The notes below the pieces were generated by a model that saw only the letters and a program-made list of their open reading frames with translations, made no database searches and had not been told where the DNA came from. This document shows, piece by piece, positions 23,601-35,357 of a stretch of 64,000 nt of DNA. The stretch covers positions 2,322,501 through 2,386,500 of the forward strand of contig JAHHIN020000030.1 of NCBI GenBank assembly GCA_019925095.2. The letters run 5' to 3'. This DNA is from Dendrolimus kikuchii. Its lineage: Eukaryota; Arthropoda; Insecta; Lepidoptera; Lasiocampidae. How positions within the stretch are numbered: position 1 is the first letter of the stretch; the number at the start of each line of letters is the position of its first letter. The translations under genes and the position numbers were made by a program.

Positions 23601-23893
23601 TCGGACATGTAGAAAGAATGCATGATGAAAGAATGAATAAACAGATATACAATGCAAAAGTGGATGGATGCAGAAGTCGTGGAAGGCCACGACACACTTT
23701 CCATGATCAAATTGATCGTGTACTAGCAGAAGGTGATGTTAGGAGCCTTAAGAACAGACGAGCGTGCATGACAAGAGTTATGAATGTCAAAGAAGCAAGT
23801 GAGGTGTGTAAGAATAAGCCTAAATGGCGCTCTGTTGTTCGTGCCTACCCCGCAAGGGAACTGGCGTGAAGTTATGTATGTATGTATGTATGT
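20675..23893 (+). mobile_element. RTE LINE copy A, full length
   Basis: Begins GGGGGTCATGTCAGAAG, the same 5' end as copy B, and ends in (ATGT) tandem repeats after the ORF, which is typical of RTE elements. It encodes one long ORF with endonuclease and RT. No exact target duplication was found, though TTTACTAT and TTATTACTAT lie at the two ends. Confidence 0.9.
20682..23869 (+). pseudogene. RTE endonuclease-reverse transcriptase, one frameshift
   Basis: Starts at ATG 20682, seven bases after the element's 5' end. The first frame (to 22208) holds the APE endonuclease: GTWNVRGG, LTETKRKG, CGDLNGWVG, ETDHYLV. A net insertion near 22174 (GCTAAAGGGACG in place of GCAGGGGACG) shifts frame. The second frame, 22202-23869, holds the RT: GKAVGIDSVSAEMIKYGG, YRAISLIST, GFVDLEKAFDRV, GVRQGCVLSALLF, FYADDAVLL, then the C-terminal WFGHVERM and SRGRPRHTF segment. 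Apart from that shift both domains are intact. The protein would nick DNA and copy element RNA at the target. Confidence 0.95.
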
Positions 23894-24235
23894 TTATTAC
23901 TATGTTTGGAATCCCGTGGGATTTCCAGTCAAGCGTGGATGAAGGGGTATATCCTAGTTTTCAATAATTCTGTCTGCTATATTATTAACGTGAAGGCTGC
24001 CGCGGATGCAGGAGTTCCCGATGCGGTCCCTCCGCGTGACCATTATCCAAACATTGGCTAAAATGTTTGTCAAATAAATACATTTGTCCACTGGTATTTT
24101 GTGTCGTTCCGTTTCACAGAGAAACGCATTAACGCTCTGGTTATTTTCGCAATTATTTAATACAGATGATATTATCTATGCATCCGGTGTCATTGAACTC
24201 TGGTTTCATTTTGAATTTTTGTTGTCGTTCTTGAG
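23894..24235. other. No recognised gene
   Basis: Mixed-composition sequence without an assignable feature. Confidence 0.4.
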
Positions 24236-24388
24236 TTGTGTTCCGACATCAGGGCATACAGTCCAGTCCCCCATCGAAGACGCCACCATACTTGTAATAT
24301 ATCTGCCGCTGCAAATGTCCATAGGAACTAGTAACCGCTTTCCAACAGGTGGTTCGTCAACCTGTCTGCTGTACTCCAGCCATATTAA
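24236..24388 (+). mobile_element. Poly(A) retro-repeat 'S', diverged copy
   Basis: Recognisable from GTTGTGTTCCGACATC through CTGCAAATGTCCATAGG and CAACCTGTCTGCTGTACTCC, but with many substitutions. It is older than the other copies. Confidence 0.55.
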
Positions 24389-24719
24389 TGGTTACTCCTC
24401 AAATTTTAAAACAATGACAAAATCAAGACTTATTTAGGTATAAACAACTAATTACAATTCATGAATATAAATCAATGTATTACGGTAACTTAATTAAAAT
24501 AAGACAGGGTATAAATTCATTTGTTACAAATACTTAATTATACATACTTTAATTATTTATATGTTTGAAGATAACTTAAAAGCAGTATCACAACTATCTC
24601 AGTAAATACAGTTGTGCATCCTAGTTTATTTTGAGAGCAAGCAACACAGGTTACATTGTATTAATTTTTATTTCGACGCTATTTCTCTCTATGGAAAATT
24701 TACTCGATTTTATTTTTCG
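24389..24719. other. No recognised gene
   Basis: AT-rich; nothing assignable. Confidence 0.4.
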
Positions 24720-25129
24720 CCAATCAGCGGCATTCCGTGCTGCGTAGGTCATCGTCTCTGCCTGGTGATGGCAGAGCCGGTAAGGGGCCTCGAGTTTACA
24801 CTCTTAGCCCCAGTCCAACTTCGCGGGGAGCAACTACCCCCCGGTGACGGGGTACGAGAGCCGCCAGACACATAGGGGTATGTCGGCGGCTCGCGTCGGC
24901 CAATCAGTGGCTTTTGGTGGCCATCACGGGCTTCCCGTTGGCACCATCTGCGGCGTCCGATGGCCATCTCGGGGTTTGGGTGGCCTTGTGTGACGTCTGG
25001 TGGCCTTATCTGCGGCATTGGAGATATTCGCAACCTCTCAAACATCGCGTTGATCCCGGCGAATGAGGTCACGGGGGGGGCATTCCGTGTCGCACCGCAC
25101 TTACTAGGGTACTACTTTTAAGCAGACGC
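24720..25129. other. GC-rich block with repeated TGGTGGCC words
   Basis: A sharp rise in GC, with repeated TGGTGGCC/GGTGGCC words and CCAATCAG at 24720 and 24900. A 107-codon minus-strand frame (24749-25072) is open but arginine/proline-rich and probably composition-driven. It could be a decayed GC-rich LINE 5' region. Confidence 0.35.
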
Positions 25130-25426
25130 TTAGCTGCTAACCGAGCGAGCTACATATTTGGGGTAAGCGGAGCGCGGGGGTGCGGGAGTTCCGGTGGAGA
25201 GGTCAGCGGGGTGAATATATCTGCAACATGGGCAGTTCATCGACTCACACTTCGGGGAGAGGCAGCGGTACCATACGCCACTCCCACACGCACGCATGCA
25301 GGCGATAACAGGCACTGCATTTGGCCTCCCCCTGTATCCATGGCCCGAGTATGTATCGCAAGGAAAGACATTCCCCTGCGTTATTAAAAAAAAGAGAATG
25401 AATAGCAAGATATAAGAACCAGCCAT
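25130..25426 (-). CDS. Candidate small secreted Cys-rich protein (98 aa)
   Basis: From the ATG at 25426 the frame reads MAGSYILLFILFFLITQG, a good signal peptide, followed by about 80 residues with eight cysteines, including ACMRACGSG and NCPCCRY. The frame may look longer from an upstream TTG, but the ATG start fits the signal peptide. An alternative is that the T-rich stretch ending AACGCAG is a 3' splice site and this is part of an exon read in another frame. No homolog was recognised. No TATA box or poly(A) signal was assigned. The neighbouring GC-rich block leaves open an origin from a repeat. Confidence 0.35.
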   Translation of the reverse strand: MAGSYILLFILFFLITQGNVFPCDTYSGHGYRGRPNAVPVIACMRACGSGVWYRCLSPKCESMNCPCCRYIHPADLSTGTPAPPRSAYPKYVARSVSS

Positions 25427-25861
25427 TAGTAGTATTTGCAAGTGGGGGTATCAAATAACAAACAACAAGTTATTTGTGTCAAATGATAGTTTCTGCATAA
25501 ACCTGTTTCGGAGAAAGTTAGCCTAGGAATGCGTTACGATATTAATTTCTATGTTGTATGGTATACTTTCAAAGTGCAATATAGGGTTGTTCAATGTTCA
25601 TACGATTTAATCCGTGGGAAAATGTTAAGGGGAAGCTTTAGTGTTGGGCTTAATAATTAATTCATTTGTATCGATTGCCACGTTTCATTTAAGATTTATT
25701 TTTATGTTTTCCTGTAAATTTAATTAATAATATATTTACATGGTATAAAACAAAGTCGCTCTCCACGTCTGTCTACCTGCATATCTGCTAACTCATCCTA
25801 ATCTACCTACGCAACGGATTTTAAGCGGTTTTCACCAACAGTTAGTTAATTTTTCAGGGAA

Positions 25862-25864
<3 letters not shown>

Positions 25865-25917
<53 letters not shown>
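25865..25917. repeat. (TA)n microsatellite
   Basis: An uninterrupted alternating TA tract, located exactly at the 3' terminus of the minus-strand LINE fragment that follows. Confidence 0.95.
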
Positions 25918-25919
<2 letters not shown>

Positions 25920-26429
25920 TAATATTTTAATGTACAACATTACAGAAAAACTTACGAACTAGTATTATTCTAATTGTGTACAAAGGGCGGTTTATCGCTA
26001 AAAAGCGATCTCTTCTAGACAACCCGTGGCAAGAATATTAGGAGTGGCGATGGTGGTATACATAATTATTGTACGATTACTTACATTTTAATAATAAATA
26101 TATAACTATACTACACATACAAATATACACATAAGTTATATACATATACAAGATGTAGTGATAAAATGCAACTATTTAAACACAATAAAAATATAGTTAT
26201 ATGCAATATAATACTAATTATATAAAATTACATATCATTTTATTGTAGATAGGATTTCTTGACCATGTTCTTAAATGTTATTAGAGATTTTGCTTGTATG
26301 ACAGCAACAGGCAATGTATTCCAAAGTTGGACAGCCTTAACCGTAAAAGAATGATTGAAAAACGTTGTATTGTATATAATTATATATATATTAGATTTTG
26401 CCCAACGCTTCTCTCGTGATATATAAAAA
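25918..26429 (-). mobile_element. LINE 3' fragment with ORF tail (26243-26429)
   Basis: The minus strand keeps the last 60 or so codons of an RT-bearing ORF, including SREKRWAKSN, FFNHSFTVKAVQLWNTLP and the stop at about 26243, then a 3' UTR with the palindromic GATCGCTTTTTAGCGAT. The F/V-x-W-N-x-L-P signature is typical of the C-terminus of Jockey/CR1-group ORF2. Heavily 5'-truncated. Confidence 0.7.
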
Positions 26430-26511
26430 CCTAATTAAGTTTTATGTCAGTCAAATAGAGCTACTTACTAAGATTACTTACTGGGGAATGCTCTAATATT
26501 AAATATATTTG

Positions 26512-26790
26512 CGGTGGAAGCGTAGTTAGCGCACTCGCACCCCAGACCAAAAGACCCGGGTGTGACTCTTGGCCGGAAAGCAGGTACCACTTAGGCAGTT
26601 TTCTGACCTATGTGCATATTGTTACAATTACCATGTGCTGTCGGTGAAGGAAAATATCATGATGAAATCTACAGATTGAGATAACCGATGTGTCAAATCC
26701 GCCTTGGACAAGCGTGGCGGCCATACTGTCCATTCCCATATAAATGGTAGGCCGGAGCCCAGGAGTGGGAGGTGAATGGGCTTTTATTAT
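26512..26790 (+). mobile_element. tRNA-derived SINE
   Basis: TTAGCGCACTCGCACC and GGGTGTGACTC correspond to degenerate A and B boxes of a tRNA promoter. The tail has GTCGGTGAAGGAAAATATC, a word common in moth and butterfly SINEs, followed by a genome-derived 3' part. Non-coding. Confidence 0.6.
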
Positions 26791-28470
26791 ATATTATTAT
26801 AACGGGGCAAAATTAATTTTAAATGAGTTTTTGTATTGCAGACCTAATTGTTTCAGTAGCTTTTTATAAAAAATACTATTTGCATGTTTGATGGGCAAAA
26901 CGTCAAATAATATGTCGTGATATGTTTATCTCCCATGTTTTTAAGCAAATAAATTATTTGATTTAAAGTTCTTTTTAGGGGAAATTTTGGCGGGAATTAT
27001 TATTTTGCTTAAAAAGTTTATAAATCCGGTTAAAAGTGGTCAATTGTTATTTAATACTTGGTTTATATGCAAGAAGTTTAACAGAAATATATAATGCCCC
27101 TACAATGCTGCTGTAAAATGGCAAAAAACTGAATATTAACTGTGGTCGACATACATATAAATGAGAGTTATTTTTATCCAATTTTAGATAGTCTTTACGA
27201 CGTTCTCTAGAATTTACATATATATCAAAAGATGGGCAGACCTAGTTTCTAAAATTATGTTGTTGTAGTGAGAAGGGGGAAATACTCTTCTTAGGGTATC
27301 ATAGCTAAATGATTAAATCAATGAACGTTGATCGCATTTACAGAACCCTTCAAAGTGCGTGGTTTGACATGTACTTTGATGGTTTTATTTCTTTACTTTG
27401 TATAGAGATAGGCATATCGTCTTTCACGAGTCCTGGCAGTATTAGTATATATAGACTTTAAACTACGAAAAGTTATAAGTTAATATACCAGAAATCGAAT
27501 TCGAAACCCCCTGAGAACAATGAACAAAGTTGCTAACTTTTACACCGTTAGATCACAGAAATCCTCAAATGGTGGTAAAATCTTACCAAATATAATTAGA
27601 TTCGATTATGAATCATATGTCAAGCTGTAGAAAACAAAAACAAAGAAATGAATAAACTTTATAACTTAATTTGTTTGTCAAAAAAAATTTACTTTACCTC
27701 AGCGGGGAATCGTAGCCAGCCTTCGGGGCGTCTTACCCACAGAAGACGATGTCCTAAGCTCAGTATTCTACATATAGTTTTCAGGATTTATGTGTAGAAT
27801 ACAATTCATATAACTAAATTAAATTTTAGTTTTATTTTATTAGTTTATATTATCTTAGATTTATTATAAATTTCTATTCCAATACATTAATGAATAAATA
27901 AATCATATTTACCGTTAAAAGTCTATAAAATCTAGATGTTAATACTTTCCAAATTCCACTATCGATAAATCAAAAACACATCACTAAAACCATTTCTTTT
28001 TTCGCAATAACTGTCACTACAGATTAACAATTAAAAACAAAAAAGGAACTAAGGTACCGAAATGTACAGCTACAAAAAAGAACTGCGGAGATTTTGTTAC
28101 ACTTAATTTATTTTGAAATGTCGCACGCGCGCTTCGCAACGCGGTTTTCGCTTGACTAAAGTACAGTCAACTCGTTTATTTTACTGTCACTGGTATTTTT
28201 GTATGGCGAAACGCGAAAGTCAAATGTATACGAAACATTTTCTCATATATTAGCCACTGTTTTGCGTGCGTTGGCCTAATTTCTTTGACCTTTGAAAATA
28301 GAATGCATTTTTTTTCTTTATTGTTTCGTATACGAGTTCTAATGAGATTTAAGTATGGCTTCCTACGCGGAAAGGGTTTTGCTGACGCGTTATGTAAATA
28401 TTTGAATCTACGAGTATACTTACCAATAAATAAGATAGAAATGTCTTGTTTATAACTGGAACGTATAAAA
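26791..28470. other. AT-rich stretch, no recognised gene
   Basis: No convincing ORF. A minus-strand frame at 28176-28529 has no domain and overlaps the S repeat. GC rises around 28120-28150. Confidence 0.4.
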
Positions 28471-28572
28471 TGGAGAAATAATACAATTTCCTGCGGCCGG
28501 GCGGCTTCCCGTAAGAGGCGACAAAACAACCCAGAGTCAGGTGGTAGGTTTTGCCCGTCTGGACGGCTACCA
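28471..28572 (+). mobile_element. Poly(A) retro-repeat 'S', 5' part only
   Basis: Contains TACAATTTCCTGCGGCCGGG through AGGTGGTAGG and stops before the 3' half. It abuts the palindrome into which RTE copy B inserted. Confidence 0.6.
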
Positions 28573-28606
28573 GTATAATTAAATATTGTACATATTTATA
28601 TGTACA
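28573..28606. repeat. Palindromic target of RTE copy B, left half
   Basis: 28573-28594 is the reverse complement of 32128-32149. Joined with the right side these form a natural palindrome of about 48 bp that predates the insertion. The 15-bp target duplication ATATTTATATGTACA occupies 28592-28606 and 32121-32135. Confidence 0.85.
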
Positions 28607-28627
28607 TACATACATACATACATAACT

Positions 28628-31600
28628 TCACGCCAGTTCCCTTGCGGGGTAGGCACGAACAACAGAGTGCCATTTAGGCTTATTCTTACACACCTCACTT
28701 GCCTCTTTGACATTCATAACTCTTGTCATGCACGCTCGTCTGTTCTTAAGGCTCCTGACATCACCTTCTGCTAGTACACGATCAATTTGATCATGGAAGG
28801 TGTGTCGTGGCCTTCCACGACTTCTGCATCCATCCACTTTTGCATTGTATATCTGTTTAGTCATTCTTTCATCATGCATTCTTTCCACATGCCCGAACCA
28901 CCGGAGCATTCCTTTCCTTACCTTCACCCCGACACTCTCTTTCTTACTTCGGTATTACGAACGCGGTCCGCGAGCGTCACTCCGCAGATTTTGCGCAGTG
29001 CTCGCATCTCGACCGCGTTTACTCTACTTTCATGCTCTCTCTTCCATACCCAACTCTCGCATCCATACGTGAGCGTAGGTACCAGCACCGCGTTGTGTAT
29101 GGCGAGCTGGGCCTTCTGGCTGAGGTTCTTAGCGCCTAGAAGTTTACCTAACGCTCCATTCACACTATTCCCCAAATTCACTCTTCTTTCTATATCAGCG
29201 GTGTACCTTCCATCCCTGCTAAAAGCACATCCAAGATATACAAACTCATTCACTTGCTCTAGCATAACATCATCGACCATTATCCTTGCATTCGTTCTGG
29301 TTTCTTCTCTTTCAAACACCATAACCTTTGTTTTCTTCGCATTCAAATGTATGCCTCTCGCCTGACAGTCATCTTTCATCATTGTGACTAGTGTTTGCAG
29401 TTCTGATGGCGATTCGGCTAAAAGCACGGCATCATCCGCATAAAGCAAGGTGCTTACAACTAGATCACTCATCCGCACCCCAACATCCATCAATCTTATT
29501 CTCTGGAGACAATCGTCCAGATATAGGATGAACAGCAAAGCCGACAGCACGCAGCCCTGGCGGACGCCAATATTGACGTCAAACCAGGGCGACAGGCTGC
29601 CTTCCACTCGCACGCATGCCATACAGCCCTCGTAAGTGGACTGCACAGCACGCATCAATTGGCCATTAATCCCATATCCGGGCAATATGTCCCAGAGGTC
29701 CTTCCGCACAACCCTGTCAAATGCTTTCTCTAGATCCACAAAACCGCAGAAAACCTTCCGGCCCATAGCCAGCTGCTTCTCTACGATATTGCGGAGAGAG
29801 AAAACTTGATCCATACGTCCCCTTCCATTTCTGAAACCACCTTGTGCATCCCACAGTAATCCATCGGATACAACTCTCATTCTCTTTTCAATAATCTTCG
29901 CATACACTTTAGATGCTGTGCTGATCAAACTGATGGCCCTGTAGCTGGCGCACTCCATACGTGACCCCTTGCCTTTATACAAGGGCACGATGACAACGCG
30001 CCTCCAGTCCTTGGGAACCTTTCCCGTCCTCCAGCACAAGTTGCATAAGGACAGGAAAGCGTCCCGGACGCAGGTTCCACCATATTTGATCATTTCAGCA
30101 GACACACTATCGATTCCTACTGCCTTTCCATTTTTCAGACTTCTTATCGACCATTCGATCTCTTCCAAAGTGATCTCGGATGCTGACTCCTCGGAGTCGG
30201 TCACAGACTCAGTCGTAGTGCCAGCATCCGGGATATTATCATACATTTCTCTAAAATATTCACTCCATCGCGCTAATACCTCTTGTGGGTTAGCAAGAAC
30301 GTCCCCTGCTTTAGATTTTATTCTTTCCATTCTGGAAGCTGACGAACAACCCCGAGACTTCTTAACCTCTCTCCAAAAGAGTTTGGTATTCGCCTCGAAG
30401 TTCTCCGTCAGCTTCTCTTCTTCTTTCAATTTTATTCTTTCACGCTTCTCTTTCACTAAAGCTTTGGTTTCATTCTTGCAGAGGCGATAAATTTCTTTCT
30501 TCATCTCTTTCATACTGTCATTCTGTTGCAAGGAAGCAACATAATCCAGCCAGGCTTTTCTCTTTCTCTCTACGCTGGATTTAACATCCGCGTCCCACCA
30601 TTCATCACCTTTCGTTGTTATGTGCCTCTTCGCGCATCCACATGCTTCTTTTGCGCTTTCCACTATACTTTCTTTCATACTATCCCAGTCATTATCCACA
30701 TCTAAGTCGGAGAAGTCCGCTTTTGCAAGCCTTTCTTCGACTAGGCGCGCATACATACTCCTTACACTAACATCTTCCAATTTTTCACACTTTATTCTTT
30801 CAAGCTCCCCGAAATTGGTACGCACTCGCCAGTGCCTCCACTTCTTGAAAAGGCCCACAAACCGGCTTATTACCAGGTAGTGGTCCGTTTCAAGAGTGGG
30901 GCCTCTGTAGGCTCTTGTATCTATTATTGTATTTCGGAGGCGACTATCAATTAAAATCAGATCAATCATACTTTTCTGATCATTCATTCTCCATGTATAC
31001 GTGTGAATATCCTTATGATGGAATAGGGTGTTCGACACAAGCAAGTTTCTTTCCATGCATACGTCTATGATTGGCCTACCAGCATCGTTCACTCTCTTGT
31101 CACCATAGGGTCCAAGGACAGCCTCGAGGCCGTCTCGTTTGGTCCCTACCCAGCCATTAAGATCACCACACATAATTAGTCTTTCGTTCCCTTCAGCCAG
31201 ATCCAGAATTTCTCTCACAGACTCCCAAAACTTCTCGAGTTCTTGGGGATCCGCTGAGCTTACGGGAGCATAAGCTGCGACCAGAAAAACTCGCGTGATC
31301 CCCAGTTTTAGGCGGACCCAGAGAAGTCTCGGGTTCACCAGACAATAAGCTTTTACTCCAGACACAAAGCGGGATGAGAGTAAGACGCCTACCCCCCACT
31401 CGCACGCTCGTCCAGGTCCACGCCGGACCACAGAGCAAGCATGCCACCGGGGAGGTCATCGACGTCGCACCCCTTCCGCTTTTTTTTTATTGTTTTTTTT
31501 TTTTATTGCTGGAGTTCAGCAGACAGGCAGACGGCCCACTCGATGGAAAGCGGTTTCCATCACCTATGGACATTTGCAACACCAAAGATGCTACAAATGC

Positions 31601-32112
31601 GCTGCTGCTCTCTTAAGGGAAACTGGAACCTGGTCACTAATGCCGGAACACAACTCAAGGTTGTTATGGCGACATACTCTAGACCAGCGGTGGTAGCCAT
31701 CCAGTCGGGCAAATGCCCTACCACCTGGCTGTGGGTTGTTTTGTCGCCTCTTACGACAGGCCGCCCGGCCGCAGGAAATTGTATTCTTTCTCCGTTCCTG
31801 CACGGATATATCTAAGGCATCCAGGCTTCTCTCATTCATTATATCAATCATTTCGTCCATCTTATCTTTCATTCCACCTCTCACATTCCACGTGCCTATA
31901 CGGCACTCTGCTCCTCTCGACCCGCCAGGTTTGGCGCTGCGTGAAGGGTGGCGGCCCCCTTCGCCGCATGCGCGAGAATCCACACCGACGGGGGCGCATC
32001 GGTGAGCGTCGCCTGCGGGGGACGCCCTATCGTGCACTGCACTCGGGTGAACTCTGGTCAGAATTGTGGCCCTCTGGGCCAGCGGGGATCGCGATGAGCA
32101 CGCTTCTGACAT
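28628..32112 (-). pseudogene. RTE endonuclease-reverse transcriptase, copy B, interrupted
   Basis: The N-terminal codons (32112 to about 31810) are separated from the rest by the S repeat. The main frame, 28924-31431, includes most of the endonuclease (CGDLNGWVGTKRDG, ETDHYLV) and the whole RT (GFVDLEKAFDRV, GVRQGCVLSALLF, LYADDAVLL). It ends early at RKRVSG because 16 bp between two copies of GAAAGAGAGT are missing. The WFGHVERM tail continues out of frame at 28628-28927. The same 16-bp deletion is present in copy D. Confidence 0.95.
31484..31808 (-). mobile_element. Poly(A) retro-repeat 'S', copy 3, inside RTE copy B
   Basis: A full-length S repeat with a doubled T-rich end on the plus strand. 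It replaces roughly 15-20 bp of RTE sequence (the GTCTCTGTCAGACATA stretch seen in copies A and D), with no clear target duplication. Confidence 0.85.
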
Positions 32113-32149
32113 GACCCCCTATATTTATATGTACAATATTTAATTATAC

Positions 32150-32756
32150 TTAATTTATACAATTACAATTAGTTTTGTTTATAAAATAGCGCAACTTCGC
32201 TTCTGGCGTGTGTATATGTTGATTGTTGAAAGAAGAAACAAGGAATGATCGGGTGGCGTTATTTTTAAGAATAATTTATTCAGTAAAATATTGTTTTTAA
32301 AAGAAAATTCGACCGTACCTGGAGCCTTGTTGCCACCATCTATGGCATGGTGCGAACAGTTAATTTTGCAAAGTATTAGCCTGTTCTTTGAAGTGATAAC
32401 TTCTTATAGGAGGGCAAAACCGCTTCGTCACGTAACGCGTTACGGCGCCAAGCTGTCTGGCTTCCCTTTCTCTCACACATACGGCAGCAGTAGGCAGGCT
32501 CTTCCTCTCTCACTCTAACCCACAGTGCTAACCGTATTTCGGTAATTAGATTAAATAATGTACATACACAAAATTCTAATGTACATATTCGCATTCGTTC
32601 GGTTCGCATTTACAGATTTATTATAGTATAAAGTATGGTAATAGTATAGACTACTGCTTATTATCTCCTAAACTGTATTACTTACTTATTTATACAAAAT
32701 TTTGAAAATTACTCTTTAAATACTTACCACCGACAGTATTTGCCACATCATCATTA
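32150..32756. other. No recognised gene
   Basis: Contains CGTCACGTAACGCGTTACGG near 32427, a palindromic word, and only short frames on both strands. Confidence 0.4.
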
Positions 32757-33075
32757 TATTAATACGTGAAGCAAAAACTTTGTAGCCCTTTTTACGAAAA
32801 TTGCGCGGACGGAGGAGTATGAAAATTCACACACTTAGTTTGTATAGAGGAGTGCTAATATTATAAAAAAATATGCATAAAAAAGACATAAAATCAATAA
32901 AAAATACATTACACACACTACCATGTATTTGACACACACAGGCATAATATACTTTTTTTTTATTGTTAAGTCTAACCTTGGCTAAATTTGTGATTATAGA
33001 AGTATTATAGTCTTTGACAACAGAACCTTAATAATTAAACTTATAATGGTCGAATTTCGAGTACTGGGCAACCAC
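32757..33075 (+). mobile_element. Helitron-like repeat H4
   Basis: Same family as 17157-17425. It ends GGCAACCACTAG before T, giving the expected Helitron CTAG terminus. Confidence 0.6.
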
Positions 33076-33194
33076 TAGTATTAAATATTGCACGCACAAA
33101 CTACTATGGATACTACGTATATTGCACGTATAACTACCATAAGCAAAAGAAAGAAAAAAGAGTTGGTAGACAATAATCTATGTCTATTATATGT

Positions 33195-33310
33195 CCAGCG
33201 TGAGCGTAACTAGGTTCTAAGTCTCACGCTCTTCCTGCCATAAGCTTAGGGCACATAGGAGGAGGGTGTTTTTAGTGGAGTATTGAGTGCTCGAGTCTCC
33301 ACACAAGCCA
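33195..33310 (+). repeat. Unassigned dispersed repeat (relative at 19481-19640)
   Basis: Shares CGTAACTAGGTTCTAAGTCTC and GGAGGAGGGTGTTTTTAGTG in diverged form with the inverse of 19481-19640. Confidence 0.4.
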
Positions 33311-34033
33311 GTCGATTAGTGTTTAGATTGCCCCCTTGGGAATGCCTCCATAATCGACTATGGTCTAATCCCTAGCTAGCAAAGAATCCGGTACTGAGCG
33401 AAATGCGGAGTTTTTAGCGGGAACTGAAAGGAGATGCTGTGCTGTGCAGTTTTATTTTCTAAAAATGTGTAAAATTACTCTAAAATGATCAATAGTTGTA
33501 GGATATTGATAGTTTTTGAGTAGTAATTATGTGTTTTGTGATAAATGTGAACTGTATAGTCAAATGTGGCCTTTTGAGTTGTCACAACAACTCCGTTGAA
33601 TGGTACTAGCTGATTACCTACAGGTCAGCTGTGCTACACATAGGCTTAATAAAAAGAAGAAACTATATTGTAAACTAAGATCTGGCTTAAAGGCCTAGCT
33701 GCCAAGCCATAAACTTAAATAAAATAAATAAACGAGCGAAATGCATTTCCCCGGCCTAAAAAAAATGAATGATGTGTCGAATATAATAATAGACACGCAA
33801 GAAAAGGAGACTCACCGGAACATAGTTTAAAATAATTGTACGCAGTCTTATACGTGTTTACTTTAAAAGTAGGTTAAGTTAGTGTTATGTGTTTTAGAGT
33901 TAAGTTAGCGTCTTTATACTAACTTTGGCTTTACAGTTAGTTTTAAACCGAAAATAGACCATTTCTGGTTTTCATTGTGCGTAGAAATGAGGCAAAAGAA
34001 TTCTAAAAACTCCAAATCTAACTAACAACTAGA
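33311..34033. other. Probable LINE 3' tail, otherwise unassigned
   Basis: An A-rich end at 33718-33733 (AAATAAAATAAATAAA) follows sequence that looks like a retroelement 3' UTR. No ORF is recognisable. Confidence 0.35.
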
Positions 34034-34074
34034 GCTACGTTTTAACAGTTTTAAGCGCGGAATTTAATTTATTG
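34034..34074 (+). repeat. End fragment of the foldback MITE
   Basis: CTACGTTTTAACAGTTTTAA with GCGCGG matches the outer end of the MITE at 6335. It stops abruptly where a Helitron-like fragment begins. Confidence 0.65.
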
Positions 34075-34075
34075 C

Positions 34076-34243
34076 TGTTCCGGCAGACGTTGTTCTGCCC
34101 TGAAGAAATAAAATTTAGAACCCGATTGCAGCGCCACCTACCGGGTCCAAATGTAAGCTATCCTATAGTTCAAGTCGGATCAAACTGCACACGGTGTGCA
34201 AATTTGATTAAAATCGGTTAAGTAGTTTAGGAGTCCATCGCGT
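34076..34243 (-). mobile_element. Helitron-like repeat H5, inverted, lacking CTAG
   Basis: Reverse complement of H1 (16505-16711) from the 3' GC hairpin to GGACTCC. The last bases, including CTAG, are missing at the junction with the MITE fragment. Confidence 0.6.
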
Positions 34244-35264
34244 TTATTACAACTTTAAAAAACAATAAATATAACAGAACACAACAAGGTCGTAATTTAA
34301 TAACACTCGCAAAGTCCGTCACTAAATAGATTACCGAATGTACACAAGTCTTGCTTCGCTCGTAGTTATCGCTCGACTGCCTCGTCCCTCAATCGGGGCA
34401 TTCCTTTATACTGCACAGATGCAATATGTCTGCCTGGCCGCGTGGATCGAATTTCCTAGAATCAATTTGTACTTTAAATCCGACACACCTGACTAATGAC
34501 TGCCATTAAATATTACAATACACAATGGGCTGTTTTTCTAATCACAAAGCAAACAAAAGAATACCAAATGCCGAAAGGTAATAAAATGTGTTTCTACAGG
34601 TATGCAGGTGTGAATTTGTCTTTGTCGGCGTCTAGGTCGTAACAATAGCTTACACATCAGAATAATACATAGGCCATAATTTATAAAGATTTAGTGAATT
34701 ATCCAAAATATAACGATTTTTCATCACCGCGCGTGTAAGACCGCGGGGCGCAGCTAGTATGTTTATATGTTATGATTCGTAAACATGGGTTGCTATATGA
34801 AAAGTTGTTTAATTTTTACATATTTCTATAATTAAAAAGTTAATTTTTTGTTATTGGATTATTTTTCAACGTCTGCCAAGCTGAGGTATTCAGTATCCGA
34901 ACCACAGAACACTAGTACTCTCTAATGATCCGAACAGTCTACAGTAGGAGACGTTTTGGTTTAAACAAAAGCAATACAAAATAATTTAATTGTTAAAATA
35001 CAAAAGACTGTCAAATGTAAAACACCCACGACGTAATCTTATGTAATAAAAAATACATGAATAAATAATGTTGATATGGAATTTATGTAACTTGAACACT
35101 TTATCTTCCGTAAAATTTCTAGGCCCAAAATTGTATAATAGTATAAGCAGCAAATTAGTTTTGATTACTACGACACACTTTAAATTAAGAAAAGGCTTAA
35201 ATGATTTCTTGCACTCTAGCATTTAAAGATGCTGAAGAACTGTCATTTGAAAATAGTTACTTTG
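34244..35264. other. Mostly unassigned; Helitron-like 3' end at about 34713-34757
   Basis: GACCGCGGGGCGCAGCTAG at 34739-34757 is a Helitron-type 3' terminus. The rest is AT-rich without a gene. Confidence 0.4.
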
Positions 35265-35357
35265 GGCAGTCAGGGGAAGGCAAGCAGCCCACAATGCGAC
35301 ACAGAGCGTGTGTACTTATCAGGGGAAGGCAAGCAGCCCACAATGCGACACAGATAC

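Larger units (their letters stand above)
28607..32120 (-). mobile_element. RTE LINE copy B, full length, with S repeat inside
   Basis: On the minus strand it starts at 32119 with GGGGGTCATGTCAGAAG and ends with ATGT repeats at 28607. The 15-bp target duplications are perfect, so the insertion is fairly young. It contains S-repeat copy 3 (31484-31808). Confidence 0.95.

Noticed and set aside
24749..25072. 107-codon minus-strand frame
   Set aside because: Composition-driven in a GC-rich block with repeated words; no recognisable protein feature.
28787..29365. 192-codon plus-strand frame over RTE copy B (and its twin at 59343-59921)
   Set aside because: It is the antisense shadow of the RTE reverse transcriptase; the same frame recurs opposite each RTE copy.
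32291..32518. 75-codon plus-strand frame and its minus-strand counterpart
   Set aside because: No domain, no splice support, and located among decayed repeats.
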